Source: CAYJBH01 sp964369965 (lineage in GTDB: Bacteria > Bacillota > Clostridia > Oscillospirales > Ruminococcaceae). From it: 47,140 bases of DNA. A model generated the notes under the pieces. That model saw nothing but the letters and a program-made list of their open reading frames with translations. It was not told the DNA's origin and did not search any database. Below are positions 1-7,308 of the stretch, piece by piece. Position numbers and translations under genes: made by a program. Position 1 is the stretch's first letter. Every line of letters starts with the position of its first letter. The stretch covers positions 1 through 47,140 of the forward strand of contig CAYJGF010000020.1 in NCBI GenBank assembly GCA_964369965.1, given 5' to 3'.

Positions 1-70
1 CTGCTTTTACCATAGATGTGAGAGTTCAAACCCTGTAATATTCTCGATGACAACCAAAAAACGGACATGA
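1..70. other. Unidentified left-edge sequence, possibly the end of a truncated gene
   Basis: No recognisable gene. On the plus strand one frame stays open from base 2 to a TGA at 68-70 (about 22 codons). It is followed directly by hairpins, so it could be the last codons of a gene that begins outside the window. Another frame closes at 36-38. The stretch is too short to name anything. Confidence 0.2.
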
Positions 71-105
71 AAAAAGAGGGGTAAAATCTTGTGATTTTAC
101 CCCTC
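70..105 (-). terminator. Intrinsic terminator downstream of tRNA-Leu/rpmB
   Basis: A perfect 13-bp stem (arms 76-88 and 93-105) with a 4-base loop. On the minus strand it is followed by six T (plus-strand A70-A75). It lies downstream of rpmB and tRNA-Leu and is well placed to end their common transcript. Confidence 0.85.
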
Positions 106-109
106 TAAA

Positions 110-131
110 GCCTGTAAATACGGGCTTTTTT
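110..131 (+). terminator. Short intrinsic terminator, plus strand
   Basis: A 5-bp GC-rich stem (GCCTG 110-114, CGGGC 121-125, one G-T pair) with a 6-base loop, followed by six T (126-131). It faces the opposite way to the 70-105 terminator, so the pair insulates the rpmB/tRNA-Leu unit from whatever lies to the left. Confidence 0.55.
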
Positions 132-161
132 CTGTGTGACAACCTTATTGGTCACACTATT

Positions 162-248
162 TGGTGCACCCGAGAGGACTTGAACCTCCACCGAGTTGCC
201 CCGACTAGAACCTGAATCTAGCGCGTCTGCCAGTTCCGCCACGAGTGC
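162..248 (-). tRNA. tRNA-Leu (anticodon CAG)
   Basis: Read on the minus strand, the 87-base sequence starts GCACTCG and ends CGGGTGC-A-CCA, giving a complete 7-bp acceptor stem with one G-T pair. The anticodon stem CTAGA/TCTAG encloses TTCAGGT, so the anticodon is CAG (leucine, CUG codons). The T arm is GGAGG-TTCAAGT-CCTCT, and a long variable arm is present as expected of tRNA-Leu. CCA is encoded. It lies 45 bases downstream of rpmB on the same strand and is probably co-transcribed with it. Confidence 0.95.
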
Positions 249-293
249 ACATTGGTTATTGCGCCGAACGCAAGGCACGTCCGGCGAGAGCTT

Positions 294-482
294 TTATATC
301 GCCCTTGTCACCTTGCCGCTACGAAGACAGCGTGTGCAGGCATGGATATACTTGTTTGAGCCGTTAACGACCGCTTTGACCCTCTTCACGTTGGGTTTCC
401 ATGTTCTGTTGGAGCGACGATGAGAGTGAGAAACCTTTATTCCAAAGGTTACGCCCTTTCCGCAACAATCACATTTAGCCAT
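294..482 (-). CDS. rpmB: 50S ribosomal protein L28
   Basis: A 62-residue basic protein beginning MAKCDCCGKG, a component of the large ribosomal subunit. Two cysteine pairs, CDCC near the N-terminus and CTRC near residue 50, mark the zinc-ribbon (C+) form of L28; the SHSHRRSNRTWKPN segment is the family core. I chose the ATG at 482 because AAAGGAG lies just upstream and because L28 proteins start MAK; an in-frame ATG at 500 would add six residues and overlap that ribosome site. A good promoter lies upstream at 551-579. The gene is followed by tRNA-Leu and then a strong terminator, giving a two-gene unit. Confidence 0.95.
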   Translation of the reverse strand: MAKCDCCGKGVTFGIKVSHSHRRSNRTWKPNVKRVKAVVNGSNKYIHACTRCLRSGKVTRAI

Positions 483-550
483 TATGTTCTCTCCTTTCAA
501 CTTAAGATTTATATAGACATCGTGGTCTCCCTCGAAATGTCAGCCCTTAT

Positions 551-579
551 ATTTTAACAGACTTTAACAAAAAATGCAA
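551..579 (-). promoter_or_regulatory. Sigma-A-type promoter for rpmB
   Basis: Minus strand TTGCAT (574-579), a 17-bp spacer, then TAAAAT (551-556). It lies about 70 bases upstream of the rpmB start, in an AT-rich gap with no gene. The rest of the 483-755 gap shows nothing I can name. Confidence 0.65.
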
Positions 580-755
580 GTCTTTTTTACCATTTTCTAT
601 TATTTTCTTTTTGAAGTAAATCCCCAAAGTAAGTTTTACAGTGGAATTTATCGTTGGAAGAAAATCGTTCGATAGACTTGAGCATTTAAGTAGTAGGCTC
701 GGCGCCCTCGGCGAGCTGAAAAAGCGCCCTCTTCAAATGACATTATGATTTTGTG

Positions 756-2612
756 TTATCGGCTGTAAACACCGGTTAGCGGTGAGATTGTCGGGTCGGT
801 TGGGGTTGGGGTTGGCGTTGGTGCAGGTGGTGCGACTATTGTAAACTGTGTTCTTGCTGCGCCGCTGCCGCTGTGTATGGTAATGGTGTGGGTGCCAAGT
901 GGCATTGTGGCGGTGTAACTGCCGTTTATTGTGGCAATTATACTGCCGCCTTTAATGTTTGCATTTGCGTTGGAGGTCTCTGTCTTTGTAAGCCCTAAAT
1001 CTACAGACTGTGCTTGCCCTTGCAATGTTATATCAACGGCTTCAAAAGTTTCGAAATTGTCGTTAGAAGTGACACTGAAGCCTTGCCCCTGAGTTACTGT
1101 TTGGCCGCTGCCGTCTGTTATTTTTAACTGCTCTGACTGTGCGGTGATAACTATATTGCGTGTTATGTTTGCCCTTGGTATGGTTAATGCGCCTGTGGCT
1201 TGTGTGTAGGTATATTGAGAACTTGTAAGCGTTGCACCGTCTACTGTTACCGTGATAGCCTGCGGCAACATATAACCTGTGTCTGGTATGAGGGTGGCGG
1301 TGTAGTCGTTTGCTGTATTATGTATTGTGGCGGTATTGCTACTTGTAATATTTGCCAAGTTGGTTGTAACATCCGCCGATATCGTCACCGTAAACTCTTT
1401 AAAAGCACTCGAATAGTCGGTTTTGTTGTCGCCGTTTGCCTGCTCGTTGAAGATTTTTAGGTTTACCGTATCGCCGACGCTGAATGTGCTTGGCAATATA
1501 AAACTTGCCGAGCCGTCTGCTGTGGTGCTTAAATCCTCCACTTTTGCATAGTGGGTTATGTTGTTGCTACTGTCCACTATCATCACCGAGATGTATTCAT
1601 TTGCGCCTGTGGTTGCGCCTGTGTAGTCAAAAGTTATTTCATTACCGCTTACGGCAGGAGTGCCATCTAAAGCAAAAGTTCTTGCACTGTCTAAAAGTGT
1701 CATCTTCCATGTGGTGGGGGCTGTGCCGGAAGTTGCGCCCAAAGTTGGGGATGTTGCTGTTCTATCAAATACCGATTTGCCATTTTCTGCGGCGGAGGTA
1801 AAGAGGACAGAGGACGTATTTAAATTAAAAGCGGGGCGAACGCCGTGGGTGTTTTCGACCCCTTCACTATGGAAAGCAATTCCAGCATCTGAAACTTTGA
1901 AGCCGGCGCCGGCGGAACCACCGTTAGACGTACGCATCCACCAGATTGAAAAGGACGCTCCGTCTTCGATTGGTTTTGGTTTTGCTAATTCACTGCCATG
2001 CCCTACATAAGTCCAATACTCACCAGTGCCACCCCCAAAACCCGACAATGGGAAAAAGCGTTGCCCTGGTAGTGCGGTCGAGGATGCTGTGTCGATTTTG
2101 TCCACGCTTTCTTTTGTAAGTGTAGTTTCACTTATCAGTGCTTTTTCTGCGGCACTCAAAGCTAAGTCACCGGTGCCGTCATAAAAGGCTTTCATTGCCG
2201 CTTGCAAAGCACTGTCACCATCGGAATAATATGCATCAACAATGCTTGAATCTTTTGAAAAAGTGCTTGTTCCTAAAACATACTCGCTCAACATCAGTTG
2301 TCCGTCGTTTGTTCCGTCGTGGTCGCCGTCGTAATCGCCGAGGTTCACCCATGTCACGGTGTATTCTGTTCCGCCGGATGTATATATGCCCATCACAATT
2401 TTGTCACCCTCGGTGTTTACGGTGGCGGCGTCTGTCCAATCGGATGTAATGTCACGAGATTTCACACCGCTCATACCCATCGTCATCGGCTGTGAACTTG
2501 TTGCCGTATCCGCCGCAAATGCCGTGGTGCCGCCCATCGGCAACAGCCCTGCCATAAGGCAAAGCGTTAGTGCACCCGATATTATTTTGTTTTTGTAATG
2601 CTGCTTTTTCAT
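756..2612 (-). CDS. Secreted DUF6273-like surface protein, anchor missing
   Basis: A 618-residue exported protein of unknown function. Residues 1-34 form a signal peptide (basic start, hydrophobic core, AFAAD cleavage region). Residues of roughly 60-270 look like a DUF6273 domain: LMLSEYVLG, an insert of short helices, FFPLSG, WWMRTS, and a closing GVRPAFNLN, which in relatives is WWLRSP...VRPAL. Beta-rich repeats follow, then a Pro-Thr linker near residue 600. Relatives usually carry a sorting motif and membrane segment after such a linker; here the protein stops at SPLTGVYSR. The sequence after the stop encodes no hydrophobic segment in any frame. It could be a released protein or a decayed wall-anchored one. 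It has its own promoter and a structured leader. Confidence 0.8.
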   Translation of the reverse strand: MKKQHYKNKIISGALTLCLMAGLLPMGGTTAFAADTATSSQPMTMGMSGVKSRDITSDWTDAATVNTEGDKIVMGIYTSGGTEYTVTWVNLGDYDGDHDGTNDGQLMLSEYVLGTSTFSKDSSIVDAYYSDGDSALQAAMKAFYDGTGDLALSAAEKALISETTLTKESVDKIDTASSTALPGQRFFPLSGFGGGTGEYWTYVGHGSELAKPKPIEDGASFSIWWMRTSNGGSAGAGFKVSDAGIAFHSEGVENTHGVRPAFNLNTSSVLFTSAAENGKSVFDRTATSPTLGATSGTAPTTWKMTLLDSARTFALDGTPAVSGNEITFDYTGATTGANEYISVMIVDSSNNITHYAKVEDLSTTADGSASFILPSTFSVGDTVNLKIFNEQANGDNKTDYSSAFKEFTVTISADVTTNLANITSSNTATIHNTANDYTATLIPDTGYMLPQAITVTVDGATLTSSQYTYTQATGALTIPRANITRNIVITAQSEQLKITDGSGQTVTQGQGFSVTSNDNFETFEAVDITLQGQAQSVDLGLTKTETSNANANIKGGSIIATINGSYTATMPLGTHTITIHSGSGAARTQFTIVAPPAPTPTPTPTDPTISPLTGVYSR

Positions 2613-2657
2613 AAACGCTCCTAAACATTTTGTTATTCTTTGTATGCGGTGATATTG

Positions 2658-2727
2658 TAGGGGCGGGGCTCTGCTCCTCCCATTTGTTCAGTTATCCGCA
2701 ATGTCGGGAGGGGTGCCCCCTCCCCTA
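2658..2727. repeat. Imperfect GC-rich palindrome in the leader of the 756-2612 gene
   Basis: TAGGGG (658-663) pairs with CCCCTA (722-727), GGGG (665-668) with CCCC (717-720), and CCTCCC (676-681) with GGGAGG (706-711), leaving a loop of about 24 bases (positions are offsets from 2000). It stands out from the AT-rich surroundings. It lies between the promoter at 2759-2788 and the start codon, so it would be transcribed. It resembles a mobile or small intergenic repeat, but I find only this copy in the window. Confidence 0.55.
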
Positions 2728-2758
2728 TAACGTATTTTGATACAACTATACAAAGTAA

Positions 2759-2788
2759 ACTATAGCATACCGACCTATGAAATGTCAA
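2759..2788 (-). promoter_or_regulatory. Promoter for the DUF6273-like gene
   Basis: Minus strand TTGACA (2783-2788), an 18-bp spacer, then TATAGT (2759-2764). Transcription would start near 2751, giving a leader of about 140 bases that includes the palindrome at 2658-2727. Confidence 0.7.
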
Positions 2789-2828
2789 CCGTAAATATTG
2801 TGTAGGAAAGAATAAACATATGATTTTA

Positions 2829-2857
2829 TTGACATTGCGACGGATTGAGGATATAAT
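2829..2857 (+). promoter_or_regulatory. Consensus sigma-A promoter for the DUF1848 gene
   Basis: Perfect TTGACA (2829-2834) and TATAAT (2852-2857) with a 17-bp spacer, 35 bases before the start codon of the DUF1848 gene. It is the closest to consensus in this window and suggests constitutive expression. Confidence 0.85.
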
Positions 2858-2892
2858 TTTTATACCCGTGCCAAAACAAAAAGGTGATCGCT

Positions 2893-3831
2893 ATGATAAT
2901 AAGTGCAACAAGGCGCACCGATATCCCCTCTTTTTATGGTGAGTGGTTTGTAAATCGCCTTAAAGAGGGTCATGTGCTAATTCAAAATCCGTATAATAAC
3001 AACCGATATTCAAAAGCATATCTCACCCCGAACGATGTCGACATCATCGTATTTTGGACGAAAAACCCCATCCCTTTTTTAAAACACTTACCCACTATAG
3101 ACGATATGGGTTACAGCTACTATTTTGAGTTCACCCTCACACCCTACGGCAAAGAGACAGAGCGATTTTTGCCGGACAAAGAGGTGTTGCTCGATACCTT
3201 TATGAACCTTGCGGACAAAATCGGTCGTCACCGCATGGTGTGGCGGTACGACCCGATAATCATTGATGAAACATATACGATAAACTACCATAGCGAGCGT
3301 TTTTCCTATATGGCAAATCGGCTGAAATACAGCACCGAGCGCTGTGTTATCAGCTTTGTGGACAGCTACAAAAATGTTATGTCGAGAATGGGCAAAGATC
3401 CGTCATACCTAATGACCGAGCATAATATTGAGAGGATTGCGGAAGTTTTTTCCGGCATTGCAGAAAAAAACGGGCTTGATATCTATACCTGTGCCGAGAA
3501 ATTCGACCTTGATAAGCACGGCATAAAACACGGCGCTTGCATTGATAAAGGCATAATTCAAAAGGTTTTAGGGTTCGATATCACCGACAGCAGGGACAAA
3601 AACCAACGCCCCGAGTGCCTTTGCCTCGAGAGCATCGACATTGGGACGTACAATTGCTGTTCAAACGGTTGCAACTATTGTTATGCACTGCAAAACGAGA
3701 AAGTCGCGCTTGCCAATATGGGTAGACACTCCCCTCTATCCCCTGTTTTAATCGGAGATGTCAACCTCCACGCCATCATTACCGAGCGTAAAAGAGATAG
3801 TGTCATAGTCGATCAACTGTCCATGTTTTAA
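2893..3831 (+). CDS. DUF1848 family protein
   Basis: A 312-residue soluble protein. The start MIISATRRTDIPSFYGEWF, the block DIIVFWTKNP near residue 50 and WRYDPIIID near residue 117 are what I recognise as the DUF1848 family. Its reaction is not established to my knowledge. Near the C-terminus C256-x3-C260-x2-C263 has the spacing of a radical-SAM iron-sulfur motif, but at the opposite end from classical radical-SAM enzymes; further cysteines (242, 244, 255) lie close by. I chose the ATG at 2893, with AAGGTGAT upstream, rather than the GTG at 2884, which lies inside that site. It is transcribed alone and its 3' end overlaps sigF by 4 bases in convergent orientation. Confidence 0.8.
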   Translation: MIISATRRTDIPSFYGEWFVNRLKEGHVLIQNPYNNNRYSKAYLTPNDVDIIVFWTKNPIPFLKHLPTIDDMGYSYYFEFTLTPYGKETERFLPDKEVLLDTFMNLADKIGRHRMVWRYDPIIIDETYTINYHSERFSYMANRLKYSTERCVISFVDSYKNVMSRMGKDPSYLMTEHNIERIAEVFSGIAEKNGLDIYTCAEKFDLDKHGIKHGACIDKGIIQKVLGFDITDSRDKNQRPECLCLESIDIGTYNCCSNGCNYCYALQNEKVALANMGRHSPLSPVLIGDVNLHAIITERKRDSVIVDQLSMF

Positions 3832-4496
3832 AAATCCTCCCTCATCTTTGCCAAAATCTTCCTCTCCATCCTTGATATCTGCACCTGAGTTGTGCCTAAA
3901 ACTTTTGCAGTCTCACTCTGTGTTTTCCCCTCATAATATCGCAAAACTATCAACTCCCTTTGCTCCGGCGTCACACGCGAGAGCGCCTCCTGTACCGCAA
4001 TCCTGTCCTCTATGACCGCCTCCTCATTTTGCACCGGGATATCAAACTCCTTCCCATCCTTTTCGTCATCATAAATCGGCGAGAGCGATAACGTTGGCTG
4101 GGACGCACATATTGCCTGTGCAATTGATTGAGGTGTGCAGTTTAGCTCCTGCGCTAACGTCGTTATGGTCGGGTCTGCCCCTGTCTTTTTAATTATTTCG
4201 GCGCGTTTGTGGTTTATCTTTATTGAGAGTTCTTTGAGCGATCTACTCACCTTGACCGTGCCACCGTCCCGAAATATCTTTTTTATCTCCCCGAGAATTA
4301 CCGGCACTGCGTAGGTTGAAAAACAAAGCCCCCTGTCCTCATCAAATCGGTCGTATGCCTTTATCAAACCGAGCGAGCCGGCAGAATATAACTCCTCATA
4401 CTCCACTCCCCGACCCCGAAATCGTCCGGCGAGAGAATGTACAAGCCCGAGATTTGCCTCGATAAATTCATCTCTTTTCTTTTTATCCCCCTTCAT
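3828..4496 (-). CDS. sigF: Forespore sporulation sigma factor sigma-F
   Basis: A 222-residue RNA polymerase sigma factor of the SpoIIAC/sigma-F type. Region 2 is visible as YEELYSAGSLGLIKAYDRFD and FSTYAVPVILGEIKKIFRD, region 3 follows (VSRSLKELS), and region 4 contains the helix-turn-helix GKTQSETAKVLGTTQVQISR near the end. It is the last gene of the three-gene spoIIA operon, one base after the spoIIAB stop. That context separates it from sigma-G and sigma-B relatives. Known role: it directs the first forespore-specific transcription after asymmetric septation and is held inactive by SpoIIAB. The 3' end overlaps the DUF1848 gene tail to tail by 4 bases. Confidence 0.95.
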   Translation of the reverse strand: MKGDKKKRDEFIEANLGLVHSLAGRFRGRGVEYEELYSAGSLGLIKAYDRFDEDRGLCFSTYAVPVILGEIKKIFRDGGTVKVSRSLKELSIKINHKRAEIIKKTGADPTITTLAQELNCTPQSIAQAICASQPTLSLSPIYDDEKDGKEFDIPVQNEEAVIEDRIAVQEALSRVTPEQRELIVLRYYEGKTQSETAKVLGTTQVQISRMERKILAKMREDF

Positions 4497-4497
4497 T

Positions 4498-4929
4498 TTA
4501 TATGTTCTCGATGCGTTTTCTCATGGTCACTCTCGTCCCTTTGCCAACCCGCGAGGTCACGCGCACCGTGTCCATAAACGTCTCCATCACCGCGAAACCG
4601 AGACCTACACGCTCCTCAACATTGCCGGTGGTGAACATCGGCTGCATCGCCTGCTTTATGTCCTCTATCCCTACCCCCTTATCCACCACCGATATGCGCA
4701 ATATGTCCGGCTCTATGATATCCATCGTCATATTTATTCTGCCTATCTCGTTTGGGTACCCATGTATTATAGAGTTTGTCACCGCCTCACTGACCGCGGT
4801 CTTTATGTCGCCGAGCTGTTCCATTGTAGGGTCAAGTTGTAGGGCGAGGGCCCCTGCGACACTGCGTGCAAATGCCTCGTTACAACTTTTACTTAAAAAT
4901 GAAAATCTGACCGTGTTCCTTATCTTCAT
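4498..4929 (-). CDS. spoIIAB: Anti-sigma-F factor and serine kinase SpoIIAB
   Basis: A 143-residue GHKL-type ATPase/kinase. The N box is seen as SEAVTNSIIHGYPNE, the G1 box as VVDKGVGI and the G2 box as ERVGLGFAVMETFMD, in that order; the last matches SpoIIAB proteins closely. It binds and inhibits sigma-F and phosphorylates SpoIIAA on serine. Its ATG overlaps the spoIIAA stop (ATGA), implying translational coupling, and sigF follows at once. The length is normal for the family. Confidence 0.96.
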   Translation of the reverse strand: MKIRNTVRFSFLSKSCNEAFARSVAGALALQLDPTMEQLGDIKTAVSEAVTNSIIHGYPNEIGRINMTMDIIEPDILRISVVDKGVGIEDIKQAMQPMFTTGNVEERVGLGFAVMETFMDTVRVTSRVGKGTRVTMRKRIENI

Positions 4930-5249
4930 GATAGATAACCTCCTTTAAATTCCGACGAGCTTGTAATCCCTGCGATCTGCAATATCTTTTCCACCTGACT
5001 TGACACTCCCGCAACAGACATTGTTACATTTTCCGAGTGTAGCAGCCTATGCCTCCCCAAAATTAGCCCTATTCCGGACGAGTCCATAAACCCCACCGAC
5101 GAGAAGTCCAGCACGCACCTTTTTGGTGTACTGCATATTATCTCCGCGTCGATATTGCGACTTAGCGTTTTGGCGCTGTGATGGTCTATCTCACCTTTCA
5201 ACAACACCTTTAACGTCCCCTCAAAGCGTTCAAATTCTATTTCACACAT
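4926..5249 (-). CDS. spoIIAA: Anti-sigma-F factor antagonist SpoIIAA
   Basis: A 107-residue STAS-domain protein. The phosphorylation loop MDSSGIGLILGR places serines at 57 and 58, the same position as in the Bacillus protein (Ser58). When dephosphorylated by SpoIIE it captures SpoIIAB and frees sigma-F. It is the first gene of the operon. The start has GGGAGAAAG just upstream. A hairpin (5266-5298) lies immediately before the ribosome site. No clear sigma-H promoter was seen in the 90 bases after the upstream gene; a poor sigma-A-like candidate (TTGTTC-17-TATTTA) lies upstream of the hairpin. Confidence 0.95.
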   Translation of the reverse strand: MCEIEFERFEGTLKVLLKGEIDHHSAKTLSRNIDAEIICSTPKRCVLDFSSVGFMDSSGIGLILGRHRLLHSENVTMSVAGVSSQVEKILQIAGITSSSEFKGGYLS

Positions 5250-5265
5250 TCTTTCTCCCTATATA

Positions 5266-5298
5266 AAACCGCTACTATGACAATCATAATAGCGGTTT
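5266..5298 (-). terminator. Terminator-like hairpin just upstream of spoIIAA
   Basis: Arms 5266-5274 and 5290-5298 pair perfectly (9 bp). After one mismatch another 5 bp pair (276-280 with 284-288), closing a 3-base loop. On the minus strand it runs into TTTTATAT, a weak U-tract. It may end transcripts from the TIGR04086 gene, but it lies so close to spoIIAA that a spoIIA promoter would have to be upstream of it. Confidence 0.6.
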
Positions 5299-5340
5299 AT
5301 CTTTAAATATAATAGTAAATATTGTCGAACAAGAATAATT

Positions 5341-5760
5341 TTATTTTCTGTGTTTAAATCTCGCCATTCTCTCCTTTAACATTATACCGCAATATCCCCC
5401 GAGCGCGCCGGAAAGTGTGAGCAGAATGAATTTGACAACCCCTGTGCCGGTAAAGGATGTTAAACCATAAATCAGGGCTATGACAAAAATCAGCGCAAAC
5501 GTCCCTACACCGATAGCGGCACCGATCAAAAGCCCGTTTTTGCCAAAAAGACCGGCGAATATCATGGCGCTCACAAAGGTTGCGATAGCCATCGACGTCG
5601 TTGCGAGCGGCGTTATCACCGTCGGCGCAAGATCCACCGAAATTGCGATAAAGGAACAAAGCGAGAGCATCAAAAGCAGTACCACCGCCGAGCCTGCCGT
5701 CGATACCGCGATGGGTATCAACAAACCTTGTGACGTCCTGTTGCAACTCCCTTTAAACAT
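5341..5760 (-). CDS. TIGR04086 family membrane protein
   Basis: A 139-residue integral membrane protein with four hydrophobic segments: near residues 15-40, 45-65, 75-98 and 108-128, followed by a basic tail. Sequence and position (just downstream of yajC) match the TIGR04086 family, whose function is unknown. I prefer the ATG at 5760. The in-frame ATG at 5772 lies inside the arm of a strong hairpin, whereas GGGGG on the hairpin edge is spaced 5 bases from 5760 and can serve as its ribosome site. That arrangement suggests translation is limited by the hairpin. It is probably the last gene of queA-tgt-yajC-TIGR04086. Confidence 0.8.
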   Translation of the reverse strand: MFKGSCNRTSQGLLIPIAVSTAGSAVVLLLMLSLCSFIAISVDLAPTVITPLATTSMAIATFVSAMIFAGLFGKNGLLIGAAIGVGTFALIFVIALIYGLTSFTGTGVVKFILLTLSGALGGYCGIMLKERMARFKHRK

Positions 5761-5766
5761 AAAAAC

Positions 5767-5805
5767 CCCCATAAGATGAAGTAAACTACACTACATCTTA
5801 TGGGG
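5767..5805 (-). terminator. 12-bp hairpin between yajC and the TIGR04086 gene
   Basis: Arms 5767-5778 and 5794-5805 are perfectly complementary over 12 bp, with a 15-base loop. On the minus strand the second arm ends in GGGG and is followed by GTTTTTATG. It can act as an intrinsic terminator for yajC. It also covers the ribosome site of the next gene, so it may be an attenuator rather than a full stop. Confidence 0.75.
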
Positions 5806-5823
5806 ATTTTGGTTTTAATATAA

Positions 5824-6150
5824 CTATTCGGTGATAAGTTTTTCCACCTCGTTGATTGCCCACTTTTTAAAACGAAGTTTCGCCTTGTCCGCGCCGGTCT
5901 CGATAAGCACGGTGTCGTCTTTGATGCTGACAATAATGCCGACTATGCCGCCGATGGTGGTGATGGTGTCACCCACCTGCACCTCACTGCGCATTTTTTG
6001 AGTCTCTTTCTCCTTTTTGCGCTGAGGTCTTATCATGACAAAATACATGACACCGATGACCGCAACAAACGGCAAAAAGGACAAGATCATGCTGAGTGGG
6101 TCCATCTCACCGGTGGTGCCGGCGGCTGTGCTTAAAAATAAGTAATCCAT
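5824..6150 (-). CDS. yajC: Preprotein translocase subunit YajC
   Basis: A 108-residue protein with one membrane segment (about residues 20-42), then the family signature MIRPQRKKEKE followed by a small beta-rich cytoplasmic domain (GDTITTIGGIVGIIVSI). YajC associates with the SecDF part of the Sec machinery in bacteria studied. The queA-tgt-yajC order is common across bacteria. The gap to tgt is 22 bases and the gene is probably co-transcribed with it. Confidence 0.95.
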   Translation of the reverse strand: MDYLFLSTAAGTTGEMDPLSMILSFLPFVAVIGVMYFVMIRPQRKKEKETQKMRSEVQVGDTITTIGGIVGIIVSIKDDTVLIETGADKAKLRFKKWAINEVEKLITE

Positions 6151-6172
6151 CTTATTAATGCTCCTTTAAATC

Positions 6173-7300
6173 CTAAATTCTCTGGTCGAAACGCCGGACA
6201 TTCTCGGCGGCATAGGTCATAAACCTACCCTCCCCTATCGCCTCGCGTATTTCACCTAATAGATTATTATAATACCACAAATTGTGTTGAGTTGCAAGCC
6301 TTAAGCCCAAAATTTCTTTCGCGCGCAAAAGATGACGGATAAAACCCCTTGAATGTCGGCGGCAGGCAGGGCAGGCGCAACCTTTTTCTATCGGGTTGTC
6401 ATCGGTCTTATATTTTGCGTTGTTGAGGTTGATAACCCCGTCGTGAGTGAAAAGATGTCCGTGGCGCGCATTACGCGAGGGCATGACGCAGTCAAAAAGG
6501 TCGACCCCTCTTGCCACCGCCTCGATAATATTGCCGGGAGTGCCCACCCCCATGAGATATCTTATCTTATCGCTCGGTAGTATCGGCGTGACCGTCTCCA
6601 GCGTCTCATACATGACCTCTTTCGGCTCGCCGACCGCAAGCCCACCGACCGCAAAGCCGTCAAAATCAAGTTCAATCAACCGCTTTGCATTTTCACTGCG
6701 CAAATCCTGAAATGTCGCGCCCTGATTTATCCCGAACAAAAGCTGTCTTTGAGACGGTTCGGTATCGCAAAAGATGCGGCGATGGTGGTCAAGACTGCGT
6801 GCAAGCCAGCGCAGAGTCCTCGCCGACGACGCCTTTGCATAGTCATAGCCTGCCGGATTTTCCACACACTCATCAAAGCCCATCGCGATGGTCGCGCCGA
6901 GGTTTTTTTGGATGTTCATGCTCTCCTCCGGCCCCATGAATATCCGCTTGCCATCTACATGTGAGGCAAAGGTGACCCCCTGCTCCGTAATCTTGCGCAG
7001 TGAGGATAGCGAAAAGACCTGAAATCCACCGCTGTCGGTGAGCGTCACACCATTCCAACCGGTGAAGTCTTTTAGTCCGCCCATCTCGGCGACGACATCG
7101 TCCCCCGGTCTTATGTGCAGGTGATATGTGTTGGAGAGCATGACCTGACAACGAACTTCCAAAAGGTCGTCGGCGGATAGCCCACCCTTGATTGCCGCCG
7201 CCGTCGCGACGTTCATAAATGCCGGAGTCTGAATTTCACCGTCGCGTGTTTTAAAACTGCCAAGTCGCGCCGCGCCGTCCACTTTTTTTAAACTGTACAT
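6173..7300 (-). CDS. tgt: tRNA-guanine transglycosylase
   Basis: A 375-residue enzyme that exchanges guanine 34 for preQ1 in tRNAs with GUN anticodons. DSGGFQ holds the general acid/base Asp89. FDCVMPSRNARHG holds the nucleophile Asp270. The zinc site is visible as C308-x-C310-x2-C313 with a downstream histidine. Length and motifs are typical of the bacterial enzyme. It is 8 bases downstream of queA, whose enzyme acts next in queuosine synthesis. Confidence 0.97.
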   Translation of the reverse strand: MYSLKKVDGAARLGSFKTRDGEIQTPAFMNVATAAAIKGGLSADDLLEVRCQVMLSNTYHLHIRPGDDVVAEMGGLKDFTGWNGVTLTDSGGFQVFSLSSLRKITEQGVTFASHVDGKRIFMGPEESMNIQKNLGATIAMGFDECVENPAGYDYAKASSARTLRWLARSLDHHRRIFCDTEPSQRQLLFGINQGATFQDLRSENAKRLIELDFDGFAVGGLAVGEPKEVMYETLETVTPILPSDKIRYLMGVGTPGNIIEAVARGVDLFDCVMPSRNARHGHLFTHDGVINLNNAKYKTDDNPIEKGCACPACRRHSRGFIRHLLRAKEILGLRLATQHNLWYYNNLLGEIREAIGEGRFMTYAAENVRRFDQRI

Positions 7301-7308
7301 TATACCCT

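Noticed and set aside
162..248. tRNA-Leu as an integration site for a mobile element
   Set aside because: No integrase, no repeated tRNA 3' end and only housekeeping genes around it.
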